From Chamaea fasciata (taxonomy: Eukaryota; Chordata; Aves; Passeriformes; Sylviidae): a DNA stretch of 64,000 nt. The stretch spans positions 95,062,646 to 95,126,645 of the forward strand of contig JARCOQ010000003.1 in assembly GCA_029207755.1 (NCBI GenBank), read 5' to 3'. Below the pieces are notes generated by a model. The model was given only the letters and a program-made list of their open reading frames with translations, was not told where the DNA came from and did not search any database. Both the position numbers and the translations under genes were made by a program. This document shows, piece by piece, positions 51,250-63,479 of the stretch. How positions within the stretch are numbered: the first letter of the stretch is position 1; every line of letters starts with the position of its first letter.

Positions 51250-51331
51250 ATGGGAGGAGATGAGCGTGGCGGGGAAGCAGCCTTCTCCAGCACCGCTCGA
51301 GCGGCCCGGCAGCCTCCTCGTCCCCACCTGG
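51250..51331 (+). other. Candidate start of a plus-strand coding exon
   Basis: Two ATGs lie at 51250 and 51260. The second has G at -3 and opens a frame starting MSVAGKQPSPAPLERPG. A GC-type donor (CTGG then GCAAGTA) lies at 51332 and a normal GTGAGG donor near 51387. If the gene points right this could be its first coding exon. The product is not recognised, and the first ATG opens a different 120-codon frame. Support is only the position inside the CpG island and the donors. Confidence 0.2.
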
Positions 51332-51708
51332 GCAAGTACCACTCCCCCTCAGCCCGTCCCGGTGCCAACTCCCACGGCGGGGCGGGGGTGAGGAGGGTCC
51401 CGCCGGCGGCGCTGCCCGGAGGGAGGGAGGGAGGCGCCTGCGTGAGGGACCGCAAGCGGGGCGGCGCGGGCTCGGGCTGCCGGCGGGGCTTCGCAGGGAC
51501 GGGGCGGCGGCAGCCGCGGCTCCCGGGGCGGGACGGGCGCTGTCCCGCCTGCCTCCCGCAGCCGGGCGGCACCGGGGCCCGAGCGCGGCCGGGCGGGACG
51601 TGTCCCGGTTGATTCTGGTCGCCGTGACAGGCTGCAGCTTGAGGGTCGAGTTTCCGGGGGACCGCGTTGTATCACTGTTTGAAACCCAGCTGCAAGCCTG
51701 GGATGATT

Positions 51709-51734
51709 AAAAAAAAAAAAAAAAAAAAAAAAAA
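51709..51734. repeat. Poly(A) tract, 26 bases
   Basis: Twenty-six A just outside the CpG island, after GGGATGATT. Poly(dA:dT) tracts next to promoters can keep nucleosomes away; that role is inferred. Confidence 0.95.
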
Positions 51735-54700
51735 GTCACCTACTTGGCTGTATTTAGCACCTCGTGCAGTTTGAGGAGAAGCCCGTGAGGGAGTTAGAAA
51801 ATAACTTGCTACTTCACGGCAGCGTATTTGGCAAATCATTCATGAATGATGCCCTCTGACGGCAGTTCTCTGTCCTGGTTTATATAAAATGTAGTAGGTC
51901 TGCCCTGCGGACCTTTTAAAACCATTACAGACTGTGGTTTAACGTGCCGCTCTTTTTGGCATGTAAAGTTGTTTTGTTGAAGCGTCATCGCAATAGTTTT
52001 CAATCACCAGCTAAAAAATAATTTATTGTATTGTTATAAAATATGTACCGGTGTTAAAATAAATAAACTTCTTTTTTTTTTTGGTTTTTTTTTTGTTTGT
52101 TGTTTTTTTTTTTTATTATTTTTATTTTTTTTGTTCTGTCTTTCGAGCTGTTTCGGTGACCACAGCCTTGCAATTTTTGAAATAAAAACTGTGTTTATCT
52201 TCCTGGTGTTTTATCCAGAGTGTTGTTTAGAAGGTGCCTCAGCTGCATGAAAGCTGACTTAGAGACACGTTCTCCCTCACTGTGAATTTGTAACTGCTTC
52301 AAGCTTCTGTAATCATAAAAATGAAAGTAATATTTGGAAATTCAAGTGTAGAAGAAAACGGTAAAGGATACCTGACATCATAATCATGTGTGACAACTGC
52401 ACATAAATATGTGGAAACAAACTGTTGTCTGAGAAGCTTTCACAGCCTGTATTTGCATGTATCTTTCGACTATGTGTGAGAAGATGCATAAATTTAACCT
52501 TTGGGCTTTTAGAATTTGTGTAATTCAAAAAGAAATAATGGAATTAAGCCTACTGTGGAATCCTCTGTGTCTTAAAGTTGTTTCACAGTTTTTAACTTGT
52601 AAGACCAGTTCAGGAACTGCAAAAATAATCTGTGCAGCAATTATCTAAAATATTAACAGCTGAGTAGGTTGTATGGCAGTTCAGGATATTTCAGCTTTAA
52701 AGGTGAGGGATAATCACTATCATTAGGTGAGATTTATGACTGGTATTCTTGTAGTTGTGTCAAATGTGTATGTTTAAGACCAATAGGACACGTCATTTCT
52801 GCTGTTACTCATGGGACTTCTGCCTGGGACCAAACTAGACACTTTATGAATGGTGAACTGACCTTTTGGACAAGAGCAATGGGAACTAAAGGCATGTGAC
52901 TACACAATGCCCAATTTACCTTGACCCTGAATGTGAAATTGGGCTATGAATCTAAGGCTTTGGCAAGCTGTCTGTTTCTAACAGACAAATTTAGCCTCAT
53001 TTTCCTGGCTCTTTCAAATAAAGGTATGTGATTGAAAGAAGGAATGAATATATAGTCTTAGTAAAAAAAACATTTAGACTCAAGTTCAGCAGGGACATGT
53101 TATGGCAGGTATTTATTTAGGTGAGTTCATAATTGCTTGGCTCCCCAGATATGCCACATCCTAAACTTCTGAAGAAAATTATGCTCAAAATGTATTGAAA
53201 AATAAGAACTTGATTTATAATTCACAGTGTGACAAGTACTTGACTTGCATCTTCTTAAGTAATTTAACAGTATTGGAATCTAGATCTGTTTACCTTGTTA
53301 AAAGAAAAATGTGTATTTTAATACCTGTGTATTGACCATGTGCACATTTTTCTCAGAGACAAGATATAATAATAGTAGTTAGTGTTTACTAAATATTGCT
53401 TGCTGAGTCAAATTAATTGTTTGGGATTCTGGTAGCTAGACAATATTAATATTAAAAGATAGATGGGTTGCCTTTGTGGGTTTTTTTCTCTTCAGAAGGA
53501 TAACAGTTAAATGCTACTCCCTGGAAAATAACTTGGCATACTTTTAATTTAAAGACAGTGCTAGATTTGAAATACAACAGTAATTTGTTTTGCATGCATG
53601 TATTCTTAACATTAATTCTCTTTTAAGAATGTTTCCCACCGTGTCTCTCTAAACTTCTTGAAGTGCAATTGTTTACATTCAGTTCTACAGAACTGAAGTT
53701 TCAGTCAGACCTTGTCTCTAATGTTTTGCCTGTCTCAGTGTAATTCCTGACACCTGCTTCATTCAGTATCAGACATGGATTTTTACTCATCTGATTTCAA
53801 AAACCAGTATATGTTTCCTCTATCTGTAGTGAACTTTATGTTCTAATTTCTCGTACAATCCTTTCCCCCTTTGCCTTTGGATATACTCAAGGGGTCATAT
53901 CTCTTAGTAATTGTTACTATGTTAGAGTGCTTGTGCCATGTTCTTACATGGATTTTATGGTCTCATTGATCTTGTGTGCCTTAGTTACTGTGGTTTTCAT
54001 TGTGTTGCTAGAAGCTTGGAAGGGAATGATAATGTAACAGGCACTTGTGTTGTTGATACACCACGATTTGAGATGAAGAAATAAATGTACAGTTCATTGC
54101 TATAGATAAATAAACCTTTTTTTTTTTTTTAAATTAGGGACTCTTCTCTTAAATTCATGCATATTATATGTAGTAGATCCAGTTTTTTATTAACTTCCAT
54201 ACACAATCAGAAAAAGAGTGATAGGTAGATGGTTTCTTTTTGCAGCAGAAACCCAAAGAAAAAAAAAAATCAGCAACATGAAACTTCTTTGGATAGCACT
54301 CTTCTCTGCAGTTACCCAAACTGTGTACTCAATAGCAAGGGCAAGTGCAGCAAAGGCAGGTCTTCTGTTCCTTTCCTCCCCTCGGTTTTCACAGTGTGAT
54401 TTAGGCACTTGCTTAGAAATGCTGGTATAAATATCTACCTGTTTTTTTGGAAAGAGGTCCTGGGGCATTGATGTTTCCTCGGCGTTTGGTACCCACCAAT
54501 ACTGAAGCTTCCTGAAAGTGAACACTAGGTGTCATGTTATCACAAGCATCGGTGTCTTGTCTTCTCCCTAACTTTTCAGGGTCAAGTCAATTTGACGTTT
54601 TTGTGAAACAGATGGCCACCATTACATTCCACACCAGTATTTTAGTACGTTTGGTATCCATTCAGTCATACAGTATGGGACTGTCAGAAGCTTCAATTTT

Positions 54701-55582
54701 CCTGTGATTTTTATGAGAAGTCAGTACTGAGGTGGCATGGATTTCAAGATTATTTCCAAGATCTGTCTATGCCACAATACAAATCAATAGGATGTAGTTG
54801 CTAATTGAAGCTTTTTCTCCCAGATACTATTTTCTATTAAAATTCCTTGCCTTTTAAAAGCTGGTATCAGAAACTTTTTCTGTAAAGTGAACAGAATTTT
54901 TCTTCTGATTGGGAGATAGAAAACAGAGGGTGGAGGTCCATGACAGGGAGAAAGTGTCCATGGACTCTGTTGTGTGAAGCCTGATAATTACTTTCGAGTA
55001 AAAAAAAAAAAAGAAAAAATTTGTCTTCCCACTTTTTGGAGTTGTTTTTCCCCGCTAAAAAATCTGTGAAATTAATAGTTTTGAGATCCTATTAAAGAAT
55101 TTTACCAAACAGTTACTAAATATCAGAGTGATCAAATGTTTCATTTTTCTTCACTTGGCTTCCTTGTTTTCACAAACCAAATTTGAATATGGCTTTTACC
55201 TGTATGCATCTCCATGAAAACACTTATCAAAGTGGTAAAAAAAACCCTCAAACATTTTCAAGCTTATGGCTTTAACATCTTAATGGAAATAAGACTTGTG
55301 CCCCTGCCGCTCAAAAAAAGAAGAGCCTTGGTATTCCTTTTACACCTCAGATCTGTGTTTCATATTGTAAGCAGGCTTTTTTTTTTTTTTTCTGATGTTT
55401 CAAACATTTTATGAGATGAATATAAATAGAATCATTTTCACTTGAGAGTTCAGAGATTGCTTAGAATAGAAATGGTAGTAGAGCTCAGCAGAAAGGAACA
55501 GAGCATGACCGTGTTCTACAAAACTGACACCTAATATTGCTTGTCAGCAGCAACACAATAATGGAGGCAGCAAACACCAATC
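51735..55582. other. Probable intron or intergenic stretch right of the CpG island
   Basis: No recognised exon or repeat apart from the T-rich tract. The minus-strand frame 54190-54525 has no family motif. Confidence 0.5.
52072..52133. repeat. T-rich low-complexity tract
   Basis: T runs broken by GG, G and A over about 60 bases. The plus-strand frame 52026-52250 is its translation and is not a gene. Confidence 0.9.
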
Positions 55583-55965
55583 TGATTCATTCAGGCTGAA
55601 AGGGACCTTGGAAGGTCCACAAGCATTACCTTCCCCTGAAAGCAGTGACCAGGTAGAATTCAGATTGAGTTGCTCAGGTCTTTTCCCAGTGTATCTTCAA
55701 AACCTCCAAGGATGGAGACTGCTCAACCTCTCTGTAATAGCTTCTCCCTGCTGGGTTGTTTTCCTGGTGAATGGGGGTGTGCTGTTAGCTCCTCCCTCAA
55801 AGCCCCTACTTCCTTAGGATCAATCAGGCCCAGCTTACTCGGCCACTTCTCCCAGGGGAAGTGCTTCAGCCCCTGGACCATTTCAGTGGGCTTTGATGGG
55901 ACTTGCTCTCATTTGTCAGAGTGATTCTTGTGTTGCAGGGTGCAAACCTGGGTGCAGTGTACTTC
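55583..55965 (-). mobile_element. CR1 3' UTR, minus strand
   Basis: Antisense CR1 blocks: GATTCATTCAGGCTGAAAGG, AACCTCCAAGGATGGAGACTG, CTCAACCTCTCTG, then a GTGCAAACCTGGGTGCAGTG block at the far end. The copy is diverged and 5'-truncated. The frames 55608-55924 lie inside it. Confidence 0.8.
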
Positions 55966-58900
55966 GTGGCAAGTAAAGCGAAATGATTACATGGATTGCT
56001 TTCTGTTGTGGCTAATGCTATCAGCCTTTGTGGCTGGCTTCATCCACTGGTGACTCCTGCCCATCAGGACAGAAGGACCCCTAGTTCTTTTCATATACTC
56101 TTCCCCACACCTCACACATACCTACCTGCCCCACTCTCCCCTGCCACGTCTCAGGGAGAAATCTGAAGTTTTTAAAAAGCAGATGACCAGTTTAAGTGCC
56201 TCTTCTAGTCCTCCTTTAGTTGAGAGTGAATGCAGAACTCCAGGGGAATTAGCAGATTATTGCACTTGCTTTTTGTTATGCTCCTTGATATTTTTTGGGT
56301 TTTTTTGCCACTAAAAGCAAGAAAAGGCTCTTGCTGACTTTCACCTGAAGTTAAGATTCATTTACTGTAAGAACTGCATGTTAAACTTGTTGGTACAATT
56401 TGATGGACTTACTCATCCTTCACATTACAGATGAAACTGACAGTTAAACCCAACTGAGTCCCACGATTGTGTTTCACTACAGACACTCTTTATCAGTAAT
56501 ACTTTTACAGCAGTTATGATCTAAATTTTATTGGTCTGGGTTTTTTGAAAAAGGGAAGCTGATTCTACTGTTTTAAGCTCTTCTCTACCTGCATGTCTGA
56601 ACTTTCTCTCTGAAGAGCAGCGTGACTCTAGTGAGAGCTGTCATGCTGGAACTCTGCTGCCACTCTTTATTTATGTATATCAACAGGCAGATTTCTGTAA
56701 TAAGATTTGCAAACTCTCTAAAGGATATAACCTTGAAGAGCTGGAACCCTTTAGCACAATCTAATCAATATTATCTCATTTATCATCTCCTTGTGAAGTT
56801 CAGATTGTTATAGTGACAAAATATATTTCTAGTATTTAGAGAAGTTGTGGGCAGAAAAATCATTGGAAAACATCAGGGGTTTTTGTACTGTCTTTTAAAG
56901 TGGCATTGTACATGCTTGTCCTGTATGATACTATAAAATCTTTATCCTTATAATGCTTCCCTCCACCATGCCAAACTTGCATGACTGTTTCATGCCTGTT
57001 GTTTTGTGATTTTTACCTTTGCAGAGCTTATCTGAGAATTTTAAGTCACCAGATGATTAAAAGCTAAGGAGAAACCTTTTCCCTAAACAGGCAAGTTACG
57101 TGTAATGCCATCTGTTGTGCGAAGTGCATCTGGGGTAGCTTTTTCTCATGGGTGCTTAACATCTGTACTGTAAACACAGTGACTTCCAGAGTCTGAGTTG
57201 TTGAATTCCATAGCACTTCCTTGATTGAAATCAGTAGTTACAGCAAGATGTAGCAGACAGGCTTAATTGACTTGATGAGGACCACAGAGGCAGTCTTACC
57301 CAGGGTTGGAATCAAAACCTTTTGGTGTCAAATCTGTATCATCAGCTTTTGATGATTCTTCTTTGCCGCGAAACAATAGTTTGTTAGTTTTACCTTTTGA
57401 TGGGAATTTTCTTGTTTATGCCTGGGTTTTGCAGGAGGCCTGACTATAATTGAGAGTTGAAATGGGGCTCAAGAGTAGCTCAGCCTCTGTTTTGTGATGG
57501 TCTGTTCTCACACAGTCAGTAAAAAACCAGTGTGTTGGCTGCACTGTGCATGCTGGCAGACAGCATTTCCACAGTGATACAACACTGGTTCTTACTAAAT
57601 GATGTAAATATCTATCTGTACACCAGGGAAAATGTAAATAGTAACATGGTAAGTTTTAGAATACACTGTGAAGTGGGTGAGCATTATTTTTCCTTTTACC
57701 GTTGGGAAGACTGAAGGAAAGAGATTTCAGTTAAGATTTTGAGTTGGTCTTGGGGTTTTCTTTGTAAATTTGGATTGAGGAAATTGTCTTTCAGTACTTT
57801 ACTTTTTGTGAATACCTGACAAAACTTCTCCATTTATTATGTAGAGAAAGTTTTTCAGAGTTTTCTTTGCATCTCATTTTTTTTTCCCCCCTCACTATAT
57901 CATGCACTATCCTGTCCCATCCAGTAGTGGATGTAGACTTTGGAGAAATCTCATTCATTTAACTTACTGGCTGTTGTCACTTTTCTAACCAAGGACTAGT
58001 ATGTTTAGGATTACCATGAACAGGGATACATTATGTAGCTTATATAATGCTAATATGTGACATAAAAACAGAGAAGAACAAAATTACACATTCAAAACAG
58101 TGCTAAACGAAATGGGAGATAGTAAGGAATGTTATTTTATTTCCTCTGTAGAAGCTGTGTTTTTCCTCTAGGTATATGTGCAAATAGTAAGTTTATTGGA
58201 GGAAAGTGTCAGAAGAATTGATCTCATATGGGATGGGATGAGATCATGCATAGTTGAGACACATGCATGAGACACATGCATATTTGAAAGCTGTTTGTCA
58301 CAAGTGTTTTGCCATCTTCCTCTCCAGCAAGCCTGTTAAATGAACAGTCAGTGATATATTTTTTATTTGTTTCACTGGCTGCAGCTAAGACATAGATTCT
58401 GCAAGGAAATTCATGGGCATATCTTGCCATACAAATCCTATCTTAACAGTATTAAGTCACATTTTTAGAAAGGCTTTAGGAATTACTCATAGATGTCGTT
58501 GTGCTAATAAAATCCTAGTGTCTTCTATACCAGTAAAATACTCACTTCAAGCAGGCATTACAATCTTATTTTATGTAATGTGTCTTTTCCTCTCGTACTC
58601 AACCTATCCTGCTGTCTTAGGCATTGTAAATGCAGCATTTAGACATTCTTCTGCCACCCTTCACGAGCCCTGATGGAGCAGCAATATAAAGATATGCAGT
58701 AATCTGTACTGTGTGCTCATTTCCAGAATACTGTTGCAGCATAATTAAGCATATGTTGCCAGATCAGTCTGGCAGTATTGTTTTGTGATATAGCTATTGC
58801 TCTTTATAAAATCTCCTCTTTTTCTAGTTTTGAAAGGGTAGTTATCACTTGCATCATCACACAGTTTTATTCAACTATTTATTGTACTTTTCATTAGGAG

Positions 58901-60029
58901 ATGAATTATTTACTAAGGCATCTGGTGCATCATATGGTGCATATGCTGGGTGTGCTAAACAGAATGCTCTTTTTTGAATAATAAGGCAAAAAATACACTA
59001 CATAAAAGAATTAGACTTCCTAGTGTGCTTTGAAGAGTAACTTTACTGTTCTAAAATCTCCAAGCCAGTTTTACAGGATTTTGTGATCATTAAAGGAAAC
59101 TTTGATTCTAGTGGAGCTTGTGTGCATATCTGTATGTGTCTGTATTCATAATATCTGAAAAGTAGAGGGGTAAAAAAGACATTATTCTCTGGCAGAAACT
59201 GTATTATACATGGGCTAGCTATATGATACTTCTTCGTAGAATAAATCATGGTAGTACCATTTACAATTTGTAAGGCAAGAAATTATTATTCTTACAATCT
59301 GTAGAAATTACATGTCCTCTAAGGTTATCAAACATTAAACAATGACCTTAGTCTGCAGATAACCTGTAGACATTAGATATACTTCAGCCCCCTGTATCTT
59401 AACTCTACGCAAACCTCCAATTTCTTTCATATATTTAATACAAACTTCACACTCATTTTACATTAGAAAATTACTGAAATGTACTGTAGATGAAATAATT
59501 ATCTGACATTAGTTTAAGACTGATTTACCACTTTATGCCATAGTGTCATTTCCATAGTGCCAAGGGAAGGATGGCAGAAACTGTATATGGGCTAATTTAT
59601 TCAGTGTTTAGAGTTACACATCTTTGCTCTCAATTAAATAAAATTTGGTACAAAATGTTCTACTTATAATGTTTCAGAAGATGAAACTTAAATCTATTTA
59701 ACATACCTTCCATTACAAAAAATTAGTTTCTTCATTGAAATTAGACATTCAGAATTTTTTACAGCTGTAGGTTTTTTATTAAACAGAACATTAACAAAAG
59801 CGTGGCATTGTCACTACTCTGTTTAAACAAGCAAAGTTGGGAATGTAGCAGGATGTGTTGTTCTCAAAGGACTTTGAAACGCAACATGGTCTATTCATAA
59901 AACATGCTTAATCCAATAGGAAAGCTGTCTGCTTTAAGCATATTTGGCTTTGAAACAGGTGGATGCTCCTCAAGGTAGATGGTTTGGGAAGATGGCCCAG
60001 GAGGAAGGTATGAAGTCTGAGTTGTCAAA
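55966..60029. other. AT-rich stretch without a recognised gene
   Basis: Nothing assignable. The direct repeat AGACACATGCAT occurs twice near 58256-58280, a small local duplication. Confidence 0.5.
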
Positions 60030-60276
60030 ATCACAGAATTAACTAGGTTGGAAAAGACCTTTGAGATCTTGGAGGCTGTGACTTACACCACTCTGTCAAC
60101 TAGACGATGGCACTGAGTGCCACATCAAGTATTTTCTTAAACACCTCCAGGGATTGTGACTCCATTATCTTCCTGGGCAACCCATTCCACTGCCCAATCA
60201 CCCCTTCTGTGAAGAAATTCCTAATGTCCAATCTAAACCTCCCCGGGTGCAGTTTAAGACTGTGTTCTCTTTAAAA
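60030..60276 (-). mobile_element. CR1 3' end, minus strand
   Basis: Opens on the plus strand with AATCACAGAATTAACTAGGT (antisense tail), then GGAAAAGACCTTTGAGATC, CACCTCCAGGGATTGTGACT, TTCCTGGGCAACCCATTCCA, and CTAATGTCCAATCTAAACCT. It is cut off after about 250 bases, a typical short CR1 copy. Confidence 0.92.
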
Positions 60277-63200
60277 TGCTACCACAACAACCTAGTGGTT
60301 CAATTTACACTGAAATAGTTTAGGACTGATTAGCATGCATAATCCCAAGGAGCTCTCTGTTATTTATGACAGTCAGATAATATAAATTGTAGCTTGAAGG
60401 AATGCTTCGTTCTTCTTACTTTTACTACCTGTAATTGAACCTTTTGAATAAGAAAACAGAAATTAGATTTGTAATTTTTACTGAGGGCAGTCTTGTAGCA
60501 GCTGGAACCATCTGTGACTAAATCCTCAAGAATATTCCTTTCAAATGTCAGGAAAGAGGAAAAAATTTGTAATAGTTTACTGACAGTAGGGAAAAAACCC
60601 AAGCCAACCACAGCTGACAAGCTGACCTGATGTAGGGATTTTTTATCATCTCTTTAATTTTTAGTTTATTGTGACTAATCATGCTTATGTGCTATTGTGG
60701 TTATTTACTTGTCTAATTCTGCACTTCACTAGTGTGCTCTTTCTTCATAATCTTTGCTGTAGAGATAATAAAAATAAATCAGGCTTTTTAATTAGCTGAA
60801 CGTGTATTCTTGAATGTCCTCCATTTCAGTTAACAAAAAATAGAGTCAAAAAGAGAGGATTTTTTTTTCCTACAACCAGAAACTTTATAAGGTAGTTATA
60901 AAAAGAGAATGGATGTGAAAGGGGTGAGTAGGCAGATAAGTGTTGCCTAGACCTTAGGGAGTACTGGGTTGTTTTTAATGGATTATTTGTATTTTGGTGT
61001 AATAGAAAAAGTCCATACTTACGTCTCTGCTATCTCTGTTTCTTCTTTTCATCTTTTGGCAGTTTGACAGACTTTTATGAATTTTACTGAACTTAAATCA
61101 GTGTCAGTTGGCTGTAGTTTTCTTAGCAAAAAAATGCCTAAATGTAGTAAACCTGCTTGAGCTGACTCTCTAATTCTCATAATACCAGTATCATTTTAAT
61201 CTGACCAGGGTCAACCTAATTTTAATCTGACCAGGGTCAACCTAATTCTGTTTTGCCAAAACCTCTTGCTTCATCAATTTATGGCATAAAATTAAGACTT
61301 AATCTTTTAAAATTTATGAAATTTCCCCTCTATTAGTCCAATATGTGATTCATTGCCAAGTGTCACGAAGAAGTACAGAGAGTGCTTCGTGTATAATTTT
61401 AAGCAATTAGTGTTAGTGTTGTCTACTCTGGGAGAAATATAAAAATGTTGTTTTTTGTAAGGCAGACTATTCTACCTTTAAAAAGTTATGGCTTAGCCCA
61501 ACATATTTAGCAGAACTAAGAAATAAAACTGAAACAAATCCACCAACCTATTACCATAGTGTAAGGCACTGAGGTGTGAGATTAACATAATGACATTCTA
61601 TAAATTCCTTTTGGATTGAATTGGTAAAAAAGTAGATTGTTTTGTAGAGCATCATTATTTTTCAAGTATTTCTGTGAAACTTTGGCAAATAGAGGCCAAC
61701 TGAGATAGTATTTTCAATATAAATTGAAAAAGTCTTGTCCTATGGAGAAGGTGTCTTTTCCATTTAAATAAAGTAATTAAAACATTCTCCAAAATGAAAG
61801 ATGAGGAAACATTCTTTAGGTCTAAGAATACTATTTCTCTGTAACTGACTAGTCTGACTGTAACCTCTGGTTTTATTTATGGTGTTGATGTTTCATTAGG
61901 AGGGCTTCTGCCCACAGAGAACAAATTTTGTAACTTATATTTAATTGGATGGACTTAAGGAACAGTCAAAGCAGTATTCTGTTTTCTCCATATATAATCT
62001 GCAATAAATACTGAAAAGTATTTTCTTGCTTATATATAATGGAAAATTTTAATCTTGAACATTATTGCACAGAATAAAAGATTAGTTATGGTAGTTTTAA
62101 ATTGCAGTCTAAACAGTCTTTCATCAGCTTGCTTGATATTTACAGATCAGATATCTTGTGGAACTAATTCATGTTCTTATGTGAAATTTAGGTGCTTTCA
62201 ATAATGACTACTGCAGATACTTTTTATGACTGTTTCAGTTCATTGGAACGTAACACCTTGCCTTCGTTTTTCAAGATCTAATAGTTTCCAACTTTTCCCC
62301 TGTGGTAAAGGGTAACCTATGACTTAAAGGTATAGCCCTGCTTTGGGAATCTGGAAATTTTGTTGGATGTTGAGTAACTGCTGTATAAGCAGAATAATAT
62401 TCCATTTAAGTAGTGTCCTTCTGTGGGTGGGAATTAACTACTTGTACACTACAGAGGTGCAGTCAGTAAGAGTACATGAGCGTGGCCATGGCAGAATGCC
62501 AACCACTAAAATGCATTTGATCATAACTGTTAAAATGTTAGCATTTTCCTTTGCATAGTTTTGTCCTATGCTAGTTAGCAGTCTTCCAGATGGTATCCAA
62601 AATGTGATTGGTACTGACCATTCCTGTGGAAGGTGTGATTGTGGTCCATGTCTTCAGAGAGAGCAAAAGCATTTAGATTTAGTCATACAAGTTGTGCCAT
62701 CTGACCTTCAGGCCCTCAGCTGCCTGCTGTAGCTGCCTGTTTGTCTTTGTACTAACCTGATGTGCTCAGAATTCTTTAAGACTTGCTGACCCTCTTACTC
62801 AGGGAAATTTACCACCCATGATCTGAGTAAAGGACTTTTTTTTCAAACACACAAGTATTTAGACCATCTGTGATTTGCAGAATGAAGCATAAAGTGATGG
62901 AAAAAAATCCATTCTGAATAGTCTATTTAATCCTAGGACATGTGCATTAATATTTTATTTTGGATAGAGGATGGCTTTGGAAAGCATCAAAATTATATCC
63001 TGTGTTGGCAAGTAGCACATCTGAATACAGATAGATCTGTGGAATAAGGCAGAGGGACTTAACAGTCAGTCATCAAACATCAACAGTTTGATTTCAGATT
63101 AGCTCTAGCTTGATCTTGTGGAGTGTTAGTCGTTGGTCCGTCTAGGTTTGCCATTGGAGCTCCTCCAGCTCATGTGCTCTAGGCATCAGATGTGCTGTGA

Positions 63201-63479
63201 TGGAGACCATGGTATGAGAAGTAGGAATGACTGGAGGAGACTTGCTTCAAAAATCTGCTTCTAGTGCAAACTAAAATGCTGGTAGGGAAGCATCCAGGCT
63301 TTCAGATGGAACTAAATTGTAAGTTGCTTCATAGATGCACCTGATTAACTGCAGACTCCAGTGAGGGTTCAGTCTGTACAACCATGCCATAAAATGTCCA
63401 AATTAAAATCTCTTTTTTTCAGTCTTCAGCTATCGGGTGTTCCAGGCCTCTGATTTTTAGGGCAGTCTGTAAAGAACTG
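60277..63479. other. AT-rich stretch without a recognised gene
   Basis: No exon or repeat family recognised apart from the 26-bp duplication. The plus-strand frame 62343-62558 is unsupported. Confidence 0.5.
61194..61245. repeat. Perfect 26-bp tandem duplication
   Basis: The unit beginning TTTTAATCTGACCAGGGTCA and ending ACCTAA occurs twice without difference. Confidence 0.95.

Larger units (their letters stand above)
50680..51670. promoter_or_regulatory. CpG island, promoter and probable first exon of a gene
   Basis: About 1 kb that is strongly G+C-rich and dense in CG dinucleotides, against AT-rich DNA on both sides. It is the only such stretch in 64 kb. It contains clustered GC boxes (CCGCCC at 51085-51100, GGGGCGGGC at 51172-51180) and a TATA-like heptamer at 51012-51018. 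In vertebrates an island of this kind almost always marks the start of a gene. Direction is not settled: the heptamer reads TATTTAA on the minus strand (start near 50985) and TTAAATA on the plus strand (start near 51043). Long open frames on both strands (up to 234 codons) are an effect of few stop codons in G+C-rich DNA and were not called as genes. Confidence 0.88.

Noticed and set aside
51260..51274. The start MSVAG, shared with endophilin-A proteins (SH3GL family)
   Set aside because: Only the first five residues agree; the sequence diverges at once, so it is a coincidence.
50638..51342. 234-codon open frame on the minus strand and several others of 87-149 codons in the CpG island
   Set aside because: Frames are open on both strands and in several phases at once, rich in R, G, A and P, as expected where stop codons are rare in G+C-rich DNA. 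No domain or family motif.
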